This document shows, piece by piece, positions 22,680 to 32,097 of a stretch of 64,000 bases of DNA (position 1 is the first letter of the stretch; the number at the start of each line of letters is the position of its first letter). The DNA is taken from contig JARFXM010000009.1 in NCBI GenBank assembly GCA_029532625.1, forward strand, positions 3,596,001 through 3,660,000, in the 5' to 3' direction. The stretch comes from Lomentospora prolificans (Eukaryota > Ascomycota > Sordariomycetes > Microascales > Microascaceae). The position numbers and the translations under genes were made by a program. The notes under the pieces were generated by a model that was not told the DNA's origin, ran no database searches, and was given only the letters and a program-made list of their open reading frames with translations.

Positions 22680-24041
22680 CTATACAGATGAGGCGGCAAC
22701 CGCGGGTTGGTTAACCTCCACAGGCTGAACGGAGTCAACTGAGGTTGGTTGGGTTGGCCTATTGGGCTGTGTCCGTTTCTTCTCATCCTTGCCTACTTTC
22801 CTTGCCTGGGCTAAATTTCCACCAGCAGCTAGAGCAACCACGTTTGCTTTTTTATCTTTTTTTCGAGGTGGTGTAGCGTAATCGCCGAGCTCAAGAGCCA
22901 TATCTACCGCCTTCGCTTTGGCGAGGAGATGGTCGAACCCGAGACGCTCACACACTTGTGTGTATGATTTACACTGCGTGATGGGGCCGTGCAGCATCTG
23001 CTTACCCGGGACCATGTTGGCAAGGAGGAATTTGGTGTTGCCAAACTTATTCTCAACCTCCATAGCTAGCTTCACGTAGTCATCAACTACTTCTAGCCAT
23101 GGCGCAACACCACCATCAGCCTCGCTACGAAAGCAGCTCGAGTTCTTCTCCGCAGCAGTTGCAATCATCGCACCGTCCACGCCATACTCTTCGGCGAGCT
23201 TAAGCCCTTCATCCCGAGTCTCGACGTCTCCATTCATGAGACATGCCACACCAGCCTCGCGGCAGATATTCGCAATCATGCGTAGCTGGCCTCGGATAGC
23301 CCTTTCACGCGGTCTCATTGGCGTTGTCCGGCAGTGGACCGTAAGCCCTGTGATGCCGGTCGCACATAGGCGCCTCACGAGCGCCTCTGTCTCCGCGGCT
23401 GTCTCGAGAATCCGGATTTTGACGCTTATGCCGATTTCAAACTCCGGAGTGATATTCCTAACTAACGCCTCGAGGATTGCGCATAGTTTATCCGGAGTTC
23501 GTAATAGGGCCGCACCCATCCCTCCGCTCGTACTAAATGGCTTTGGACATCCCGCATTCACGTCAATACCTGCGACATCGGGGGCGACAAGTCTCGCGCA
23601 AGCGACAGCGCGGTCCGGATCCGAAGTTCCCATTTGAAATATAAGCTGTTTTCCTTCGCGCTCGGGGTGCATTTTGTAGATGATGCTCTCCCTGACATCG
23701 TCGGGCGGGTCTTTTTGGCCGTGTGAAGGCAGCCGCGTCCATTCAATCGTGCCCGTCGAACCGTTCACTCTGCGGGTGGTGCCGATCATCGACCTGTCAA
23801 CCGTCTCGGGGCCTAATGCGCAAAATGTCAGTTTTGAGAGGCAGCAGATAAAAATTGTAGTCGGTGACTTACCCCAGACAAGATCGGCGCCGTACTTCAG
23901 GGCAAGCAGGCGAGAGGGCAGTTCGCCTGAGCGTACCATGGGCGCAAGAACGACCTTGCCCCTGTAGTCGACTCCCCGACGGGGAATAGGTACTTTGGTG
24001 GCGCCCGTGGTCATTGTGGTGAAGAGACGTCGGATTAACAT
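22680..24041 (-). CDS. DUS2: tRNA-dihydrouridine(20) synthase Dus2 (Smm1)
   Basis: This FMN enzyme reduces uridine 20 of the tRNA D-loop to dihydrouridine. The exons (minus strand) are 24041-23873 and 23812-22680, giving 433 residues. The join is supported by the restored GADLVWGPETVDRSMIG. FMN-site segments are KVVLAPMVRSGELPSR and QMGTSDPDRAV. The catalytic Cys is in IDVNAGCPKPFS near residue 142. GITGLTVHCRTTPMRPRERA and VACLMNGDVETRDEG are typical of Dus2. The C-terminus is a low-complexity K/P/V tail with KKDKK and KKRTQ, possibly for RNA contact. The 60-nt intron is stop-free and a multiple of three, so the unspliced frame stays open across it. The call as Dus2 rather than Dus1, 3 or 4 rests on overall resemblance. 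Confidence 0.92.
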   Translation of the reverse strand: MLIRRLFTTMTTGATKVPIPRRGVDYRGKVVLAPMVRSGELPSRLLALKYGADLVWGKSPTTIFICCLSKLTFCALGPETVDRSMIGTTRRVNGSTGTIEWTRLPSHGQKDPPDDVRESIIYKMHPEREGKQLIFQMGTSDPDRAVACARLVAPDVAGIDVNAGCPKPFSTSGGMGAALLRTPDKLCAILEALVRNITPEFEIGISVKIRILETAAETEALVRRLCATGITGLTVHCRTTPMRPRERAIRGQLRMIANICREAGVACLMNGDVETRDEGLKLAEEYGVDGAMIATAAEKNSSCFRSEADGGVAPWLEVVDDYVKLAMEVENKFGNTKFLLANMVPGKQMLHGPITQCKSYTQVCERLGFDHLLAKAKAVDMALELGDYATPPRKKDKKANVVALAAGGNLAQARKVGKDEKKRTQPNRPTQPTSVDSVQPVEVNQPAVAASSV

Positions 24042-24212
24042 GACAAAAGGAAGAGAAAGAAGGGGGGCTTCTATTACATCGCGGAGGGTGTGGGACTAGT
24101 TGTCGGCAGTATGCGACATAATACGATCGCAGGAAATCCGCCAGTGGCCCCGCCAAGATGATTGGGTCGGAGGGTCAGAATCAGTCATGGCCGAGAGCAT
24201 AAGAAAAACAAC

Positions 24213-24250
<38 letters not shown>

Positions 24251-24757
24251 TATCGATAAAACGCCAAACTGGGCGATGCATTGGATTAGTCATCTTCAAT
24301 TGGGGTTGAATACGAAGGTACATCAAAGCTGTTCAACTTTTACCAAGTACACGGGTCATTTTGCTCTGTCAGATAGCCTCCTTCCGGCCCTCGTCAAGTT
24401 TTAGATCCTCTGGCGTCTGGGAGATGTTAGGAAAGGAAGGCGCAAGAAAGGGATCTTTCCTCTTCAAAACATGAACCAATGCAATAACCTAGCATCAACG
24501 CTGTTCTTATACTCATACAAGCTGAATTAGTCGTAAACAAAGACAATCCTAGGGTATATATATATACACGTGCCCAACTCTACTCCTAACATATCGTACA
24601 TGGCCTTGTCCGCTAAAGCTCAGTCTACTTCATCCCGCTTCATACCTAGCACCTCGAGTGGCGGCTAGCTCCATAGTGTCGTCATGGCTTAAAATGCCGT
24701 GCAGACACGTCTTGCAAGCGCCCCGGAGATAAGGCGGGTGGAAAACTTGCTTGCTCG
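24042..24757. other. Intergenic region between DUS2 and the glutaredoxin
   Basis: No gene is supported. It contains an A34 run (24214-24247) and a TATCGATA palindrome right after it (24251-24258), about 210 bp upstream of the DUS2 start. The right half is the 3' region of the glutaredoxin gene and contains a short TATATATATA stretch near 24557. Confidence 0.5.
24214..24247 (+). repeat. A34 homopolymer
   Basis: Thirty-four uninterrupted A residues lie in the DUS2 upstream region. It is the longest homopolymer in the window. It could be a poly(dA:dT) promoter tract or the tail of an old retroposed copy; no element body is recognisable to its left and no target-site duplication was found by eye. 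Confidence 0.9.
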
Positions 24758-25611
24758 CTATGAACGCAGCTTCATGGAAACTTGCCTTGCCTCGCCCAAA
24801 TCTTGCACTTTGGCAATCAACTCGCCGTTTCGGTCAAGCTCGGCGATGTCGTCACTACCACCAATGCTCACTCCATTAACCATTATGTTAGGGACAGTGC
24901 CTCGTCCTGTCGTCTCTTTCAGCAAATCCTGAAGCTCGGGACCGAGCGGGTGTACGTCAAGTTCTACAACGAAGGGTGGAGGATCAATAACATATCTCTC
25001 CATGAGCAGCACTTTGGCCCGTTTCGAAAACCCGCAGTATGTCTTGGAGAAGATGATGACTAGACAAAAAAGAAAGGGGGGGTGTTAGTTGGGCACTAGA
25101 CTATGGCGTTAAAATCACGTTCGGACGTACCTGGAGCCTTCTTCAGGATTGATCGTAGTTCTTGTTCTGCCTCGTGCTCTTCTTCCGTCTCGGATGAGGG
25201 CCCAACCGCCGCTCCGCCGGTTCCACTCTCAGGATCATGTTGCTTCAGGGCCGCATCCTGACCATCTGCTGAGCTCCCCACTCCGACCACCAGGCTCGGC
25301 GAGTCAGGCTTCAAAGGTGCCTTTGCTTGAGCGATCTCCTTTGCCTTCTTCTCGGCATCCTTCAAGCGATCGGCGACCTCATTGCTATCAGCCGGGTCGC
25401 CCTTGCTCGGCTCTCTATCAATCTTAATGTCTTGCGGGTCTAAGACAGTTTGGCGGTGTCTGTCTTTGATGTGGCCTTGGTGATGAAGGTCGGACGCGTC
25501 ACGGCCAGCAGCAACAGGTGACCGTTGTTGATGTGAAGTCCATAATATAGTCATAATGATGCCGGCTAGGACCGCCACGCAGAGCAGCCTCATGCGACGA
25601 GGGGACGGCAT
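24758..25611 (-). CDS. Membrane-anchored monothiol glutaredoxin (Grx6/7-like)
   Basis: A single-span glutaredoxin of the secretory pathway, probably facing the ER/Golgi lumen. The exons (minus strand) are 25611-25131 and 25059-24758, giving 260 residues. Residues about 7-25 form a signal anchor (MRLLCVAVLAGIIMTILW). A polar, charged stalk of about 130 residues follows. The glutaredoxin domain begins after the intron with VIIFSKTYCGFSKRAK, the active site being CGFS. TGRGTVPNIMVNG holds the cis-Pro (TVP) and GGSDDIAEL the glutathione-binding SDD. Yeast Grx6 and Grx7 have CSYS and CPYS, so a CGFS site on an anchored protein is unusual in my knowledge. Topology is inferred from the single N-terminal hydrophobic segment. 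Confidence 0.88.
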
Positions 25612-26844
25612 CGTGGGAGGGAAGCTCGGGGTTCAGAAATCGTATAAACTGATGCGATTGCGCTTCGAGATTCTGTTAAAGCCTATCCGTATCTTTGTAG
25701 CACCAATTGCCTTGCGTCTCGTCTAAGAAGCTTCAAAGATCGGTACCGCGTCTGCAGTGCTAGAAGCGAAGAGTGACGCTCATTATCGGGCTTTCTCAGC
25801 CTCGTAAATGCAGGGATAGATAGCTGCAGGGTTCGGGATCAGCCGCGCAGAGGTTGTCGATCGGGTAGGTGTGTGCATGCAGACTATGAAGAGGTATACG
25901 ACTGAAGCAGATTTTTATTTTCGATTGATGAGCGAATATTGATGCGTCTAGCGTAGTCGTCGAGTGGTCATCAATAAATCGCCAGAGTGCAAGTGAAGCT
26001 GGCTAGTTGCGCAGGAAGGAGGCACTTCCAAATCATGAGTGATCTCGGGGGACTTTGCCCGAAACTTCCGAGACTTGACAACTTGCTGTGCACAATAAAG
26101 GTCACGGTCATTTAGTCGTGTGCCACCTGACAGTAACATGGAGTAGGACGTGGGCGCTGGACGGAAATACAGTGCAAGCACCACTCCATTCATCGCTGCC
26201 CAGCTGGCTGATGAGTGGTGGGCCAGCTCAGAAGCCAATTAGATATCGCCAGCGGTGCTCTCGACGGCTCGATGGCCGACCCCAAGTACTGATCAGCCAG
26301 CGTTGCATCGCTGGCTGGCGATGACAGCAGCAATTGATCTCACTTCGAGCCCAGGCCTGCCCAGCCATATATCAAACCAGCAAACCCTACTCTTATCATC
26401 CATGTACGAAAACATTCTCGGTACAGGTTAATCTACGGCGTTGCCGCGTTGGAAGTGATCCATAAACGTCGGAAATGGTACAAGTAAGTCTTGTTGATGT
26501 CACTCACGCCCCCTAGGAACCTACAGCTGGCCCTGCACAGAGCCTAAGACTCGGGCTTTCGAGCTTCGCCACCGATATTACACGCTCGACTCGACCTTCT
26601 AGTGACTGGTTTAGTGTAATATTGCCCCTCCTTCGGCCGATCACTTGTGCCTTGTCGCCTTCATGATGGTGTATGTATAAAAAAGACAGTTTGCTGCAGT
26701 TCCGTCGGGTCTATTGACCACGGGTCTCATTCGACGCACGATCACACGCTTAAAGCCAAGAACTTACAGAAATACATACGAGAGGCTGGATGACCCTCTA
26801 TCCTGAATCTGGCTCCGTATTACGACAATCCCTCTCTTTTTCCC
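25612..26844. other. Intergenic region with a CCAGC/GCTGG patch
   Basis: No gene is supported. The left part is the glutaredoxin promoter and leader. The right part holds a CCAGC/GCTGG patch and a TATA-like TATAAAA (26676-26682), which lies about 165 bp before the start codon of the GFA pseudogene and was probably its promoter. Confidence 0.5.
26190..26365. repeat. Second CCAGC/GCTGG-dense patch
   Basis: About eight CCAGC or GCTGG words fall within roughly 175 bp, for example CCCAGCTGGCTG and CGCTGGCTGGCG. This is like the patch at 6625-6790, and both also carry TTGATC or TGATCA-type words nearby. No longer unit is shared that I can see. Confidence 0.5.
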
Positions 26845-27564
26845 ATGACTGGCGGCTGCGCTTGTGCTTTCATCCCCCACACGCTCACCAAGCCGCCTCT
26901 TATTGTCCACTGCTGCCACTGCGCGTCCTGTTAACGTGAAACCGGCAGTGCCTTCGCTCTCTTTACATGCCTCCATTGAACCCGTCAAACTCATACTTGA
27001 CCCTTCGTCTTCCCTAACGGTACCCGCCAGTCTCACCAGGCCGTCTGCGCCTGCTGGTCCCACGCGAGCCGCCGCGCCCCCCTTCCTCCACATCAACTCC
27101 GCCGATCCAGCGACTCCAGACCTGAAAGTGACTCCGAGTACCAGCTTCTCGCATCCTACCAGACCTCATCTCCTTCTGCTCCTCAACCCCACTTTGTTCC
27201 TCTCCTAACCGAGAGTGGCGTCCCTCAAACCGTCGCGCGCTGTCCCCCCGTTGCGGCTGCGCCGTGTGGACTCATCACCTTGCCGGATCCGGGCCGCACG
27301 TAGCTGCCATCGCCGGTTGGCACACTTGATCAGGCCTTCGAAATTGACCAGGATGTACACTTCTTTATTCAGAGCAAGTGTAGTTTCATCACTATCCAAG
27401 ACGGTAAGCCCCAGTTCACGGCCTTCTATGAGTCTGAAGAGCACGCGTGCCCCCCTCAAGGACTTGAACGCTATCAAAAGCTATTACCGGAAATCGACTT
27501 TCTAGGGAAGCCTCGAAGGCCGAAATGGCACGATAAAAGCCTAGAGAGAGGTGCCTATAGGTAA
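26845..27564 (+). pseudogene. Decayed GFA/CENP-V-family protein gene
   Basis: Remains of a zinc-binding protein of the glutathione-dependent formaldehyde-activating (GFA) fold. From ATG 26845 the frame reads MTGGCACAFIPHTLTKPPLI then VHCCHCASC, the family's C-x-C and CHC-x2-C zinc motifs. A TAA (26932-26934) stands where the family normally has Gln (CAA), and the frame continues RETGSAFAL, which is family-typical. The frame then shifts: ASIEPVKLIL is in a second frame, LTESGVPQTVARCP is back in the first, CGCAVWTHHLAGSGPHVAAI is in the third, and VGTLDQAFEIDQDVHFFIQS is again in the first. The last part ends with ACPPQGLERYQKLLPE and a stop at 27562-27564. One stop and at least four frame changes argue for a real pseudogene rather than sequencing error. 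No intron set with usual signals joins these pieces. Confidence 0.85.
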
Positions 27565-28314
27565 GCGGTTGCCGGCGAGATCAACGAATGCGAAGTAATA
27601 AGGGTGAACCATTGTATTCCTTCCCTTCCGAAGACATCGTGAAGAGGGTATGAACATTTCCGAAAATAATAAATACATGACCATGCCTCGCAAGGCCTCT
27701 AAGCTATGCTCTGTAACATAAACTAACCAATCTTGTTGATATTTTGAATGTGGCTGCTTTCCTCGGATCGCAGCAATGAAAAATCCCTCCCAAGCCTCAA
27801 GTCCTTCCGAGTGTAATTAATCACCAAATATTCGAAATGCGTTTTAGGTCAAGGGAAAGAAAAGAAAAAGCGCCAAGTGATCGTAATGAAGTCTAGGTAT
27901 CTCATAAAGGAACAAGAAGAAGCTGGAAAGCGCGGTCCGTAAAGGTATTGGGTGGATAAAACCGACCGATCGAGATTCTAAAGCCGAGGGACAAGTAAAG
28001 AGAAAAAGAAAGAGAAAGAAAAAGAGAGAAAAAAAAGGAACTCCTTTAACCCAAGCCGATAATCAAGTATCGACGGCGCCATGTGAATAGATAGGTACAT
28101 GAGTATTATTGATAAGGTGAGAGCGAAAGCATAAACCCGAGAGCTAGCTTAGAGCTCACCGCGGCGTCAGGGGTTTGGTGGCAGATGATATGTATTCGAG
28201 TCGCGATGACCGGACGACACTGCATTTGAATCCGTAACAAGTGCCCTGGTAGAGATGGTAGGGCCAAGGGTCGAGGTAGCCAGAGCCCGTGCGTTAGGGC
28301 GGCTGGAGAAGCGT
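27565..28314. other. Region between the GFA pseudogene and the DUF1765 gene
   Basis: No gene is supported. It is the 3' side of both neighbours. A purine-rich GA/A tract occupies about 27990-28045. Confidence 0.5.
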
Positions 28315-31300
28315 TTAGCCAAGATGGCGATAGCCTTCAAGGGTGAGGGTTGGAACCTCTACCTCTCGAAGTCCCAAAACGCCTTCTTCACGCCTGCGCT
28401 CAACGAAATTGTTGCACTCGAAGACAACAATGCTCCATTCCGCAAGAGCACGCCCGGAGTAAACTGCGCATTTGGCCTGAACACCATTTGGCCTGATGGG
28501 ATCCGTGCTATATTCACCGCGAACAGGAATGTTTTCTGGTGTAGTGTTGCTCGGCTGGTCAATGCGAAGACTGGGGCTTTGTATTTCCGAGCTTGAATCC
28601 TCAGGTGAGGATGGGTAAGATAAGCTGCTCGTCGTCCTAGCCAGCGTGGATGAAATGGATGCTCGGCTTTTCGCAGGCTCCGACGTTTCTAGGGGCATTG
28701 CGTTCCTTGCTTCGTTGATTAGCCCTGTCTGGGGCGAGCCAGAAACACGGCGAGTGATAGCAGGGAGGCCCGGGGCTATCGGGCCCGGTTGGCTATTTGT
28801 GCGACTATGAGCATTGATCCATGACTGGGCTGGAGATGGGAGACGTGGTCGTGATAAGACTCTACCGACAGGTGGTACAGCAGCGGGTGGATACCAGTTC
28901 AGGACAAACCTGAACACGTATTGCGGACCAGACTTGATATCAGGAGAGCTGCTTCGAGACAAGGGATCTGGGGTGCGACTGCCTGTAGATGATCTGCTGG
29001 AAGTGCTGGTTCCCTTGGGAGGTGTTGGAGGCACAGATTCCCTTTTTTCGCCCAGCGTATTCGCTGATGTATCATCATCAAGCGACAGTTTCGAGTCATT
29101 CTTGAATGACAGGACTTTATTAAGCCCTAAAAGCGACCATCTCTTTTTTCCATCGGATTTGGATTGCAAAATGTCATCAACCCCAAGGTTACCGTGGCCC
29201 ATCGGAAGTTCCGCGCTTTGGAACTTGCCCGTGGCATCGAAAGCTGCAAACGAGTTCGGAAGGATTGTGTTGGCCTCGCTGCGGATGATCATAAATTTCT
29301 TGCCAGGAGTCGGGTAGCACGGCGCGGTAGAGGGCGGAAATCGGCCCTTGTCTTCCGCTTCCTGCTTCAAATACAGGTAGTTTGCCCACACGCACCTAAG
29401 CCTGGTCGAGACAAGTTCAAAAATTTTCCTGCTTCTGTTTAGTATTCGTCTTCAACTATAAATAGATAAACATTTGCTTTGCGAATGAGGGCTCAGTACT
29501 CACCTATCAAGAGCATTCGCTCGCCCGTCATCTCGACAAACTCTCCAACATAGGAGGCGCATGAAATAGGACCTGACCATCGGACACCAATGGTTGAAAA
29601 GTCGGTAAAAAGTAGCCTCTGATAGAAGCAGATCGAAGCAAAGCTTCTCCTTACGAAGCGGCACCCGAGTGGCTGCATCCCAAATGGTGTAGAGCAAACA
29701 CAGCACTCGCATCTCCGACATAGTGTTAAGTGATTCCAGAATCAGCTTGCAGACTTGGAACCAAAATGGCCAGTCCATATACCTGGACGAATTCTCCGTT
29801 TCCTCGGTGCAATCATAAATTGGAAGCGCCTCTTCGAGGAAGTCGCACAGGGTATGGCACGCACTGTAGTTGAACTGGGACGTCAGTTTGGCTGACGCTT
29901 TCATATCTGCCATGAAAGCCTCCGCAAATGTATGCCTTGACCCTGACATTGAGGGAGTCGTATCTGACAAGATGTCTCTGAGAAGCACGATGAGGCGATT
30001 TTCCGACATGTTCTTCAAGAGATCTGCAGGAAGAGTGGGCATTGCAGTGGCAGAAGCATCCAGCCCGTGAGGACCATCGGAAACTGGAGGGGCCATGGCG
30101 AGGGCCTGAAGAGCCGCCTGTCTGTGAATAGTGGTGTCCAGTATCGAAAGTATCTGACAGTGAACGAGGACAAAAGCTGGCGCCCGAGCCTTTTCAACGA
30201 GAGGAAGACCGGCTGGCATAAACTCTTCCGCAAGAATATGGTAGTACTTGCAGAAGATGAAGAAAAGATCCGTGTCACGTCCCCTCCAACGTGCAATCCA
30301 TGGTGAGTGCCATGGAATCCTAGCAAGGCGAGCCGGCATTTTTGGCGTAGTCTTGAGCGCCAAACCCATAGCCTTAACTGAAGTCCATCCAAGGCTGCCC
30401 ACGGCTGGAGGAAATAGGGCAATGATATCCTCACTTTCTCCGTTGCTTTTCCTTGGCAGCGAATACTCATCTGCTACTCGCTGCAGCAGGAGAGGATTGA
30501 GAGTCCACAGCCTGACAAGAATATCTGCTACCCCTGGTGCGAAAAAGAAGGCGTATGCGCAAGCTTTTCCGCAAAAATTTACCAGTCCAACGGGAGCCGG
30601 TCGTTGCGACATCTTTTGCACCACCATGTCCATTTGGCGAACAAGATTTGCCACGAACATAGACCGGATGTTGTGCTCAGCCGACTCAGTTAGCAGGGCC
30701 GCCTCCGTGGAACCGTCCGAGATATTCGATCCTTGGGTCCAGGATCTTGCTCTGACACGCTCATTGGGCGAGCGATCGGCCAATGGTAGGAAGACCGATG
30801 TCGTGTGACGCCATTCGGGTCGCATCATGATCAGCGTGAGTGCTTCTAGAAGTGAGATACGGTCAACGCCAGGCGTGGGGTGCGGCCCTAAACTCTCTAA
30901 GAGATCAAGAAGCGCAACCCACCAGCGGTTAAGGACCGTAGCACGGCGTTCGATATCTTCGGCATGGAGCGGCTTTATGCTCCCTTGGCTCGTATATTGA
31001 TGCAGAAATACAAGCAGTGCTGACTTCATCGCATACATGCGTTCAAACATGGGAGCGGCATTGTTTTCAAACTTGCTAGCTTCGAGATCCAGGTTTTTGA
31101 AAGTAGCAACCAGCGAGTCACGCTCGAACACCCCAGTTGAGTTTTCAAGCGAGGAGGCATCTGTAGTCGAATTGAAATCTGAGACTGAGGTGGACTGCGA
31201 GGTAGGCGTGTCAGTATTCCTGGTGGCAGGAGCTATACTACTCGAGGACGAAGCACAACCATCATCCAAATCAACGGCTGTCGGGAGCTTTCCTAGGGCA

Positions 31301-32097
31301 GCGGAGGGCCTTGTTTTCATCTTCGCTGTGAAGAATATACTGGCTCGGTTAAAAGCCCGCGATGTCGTTTTCGTCGGTTCAGTTACACGAGTTTCTTCAG
31401 GGTTCTTGTTCGACGGTTTCGGGACTCGGGAATAACCTTTGCGAGAACCCTTGTCTCGCGTGAGAGTCGGGGTAAGAGTTGGCATCTCTAATGGTTCCGG
31501 AGAAGAGCGAGGAGAGTCAATTGGTGAATCAATCACCCACGACCTTCGCTGATCAGCCGGGAATGACTCTGACATTGACCGTGTCGGGCGGTTAAACTCT
31601 CGCCGCTCTACAGCTTGGGTGGCTCGTCTCAAGTCGCAAGGCCTTTCGTCTGCTGAGGGTGTTGATGTCCTTGAGGTCAAGAAGTCGCGGATATTCGTCG
31701 CTGACCTCGCGCTAGGAAGCCATGATCTAGTTCGTTCTGAAACTGTATTGCTCCGGCCGAGCTTGGGGCGCCCTTCTATATTTGCCACAGCAGGCACACC
31801 TGAGGTGACAATCGCCGAAGGTTTCTGTTCCCGGCCTTTGTTGATCACGAGGGTGAGCGCATCCGTATCCAGACTCAGTCGGGTGTCGATGTCCAGACCG
31901 GAGTCGAAGGAGGGGATTTCGAAAGGGACGCTGGGAAGGCTTTTACAGTGCAGATTCCGCTGCTTCTGTGACAAGTCCGTCCTAGGGAGGGAAAGGAGCT
32001 CGGATGACGAGGAAGACCGATGGAAACTATTAGGAGAATCGACGGCCGGAGCCATCGTCAAAGTCGAGCCACTCATTGCATGGCCGCTATGGTACAT
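28315..32097 (-). CDS. Large fungal DUF1765 (UPF0592) protein
   Basis: A fungal-specific protein of unknown biochemical role. The exons (minus strand) are 32097-29504 and 29434-28315; the phase-2 join gives 1237 residues and restores NALDRSRKIFELVSTRLR. Residues 1-340 are Ser/Thr/Pro-rich and probably disordered. The conserved DUF1765 region is about residues 350-860: ERMYAMKSALLVFLHQY, LNRWWVALLDLLESLG, SLLEALTLIMMRPEWR, and near the end FNHWCPMVRSYFMRLLCWRV. The C-terminal 300 residues are again S/P-rich, with a conserved-looking end (VRGEYSTDPIRPNGVQAKCA, GRALAEWSIVVFECNNFVER). An ATG seven codons later (MSGSTL) is an alternative start. The assignment rests on family resemblance. Confidence 0.85.

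Noticed and set aside
24100..24404. Frames running through the A34 tract (poly-Lys/poly-Phe)
   Set aside because: They are homopolymer artefacts; no start context or homology.
27205..27477. 90-codon minus-strand frame inside the GFA pseudogene
   Set aside because: It is the antisense shadow of the conserved GFA C-terminal region, which reads sensibly only on the plus strand.
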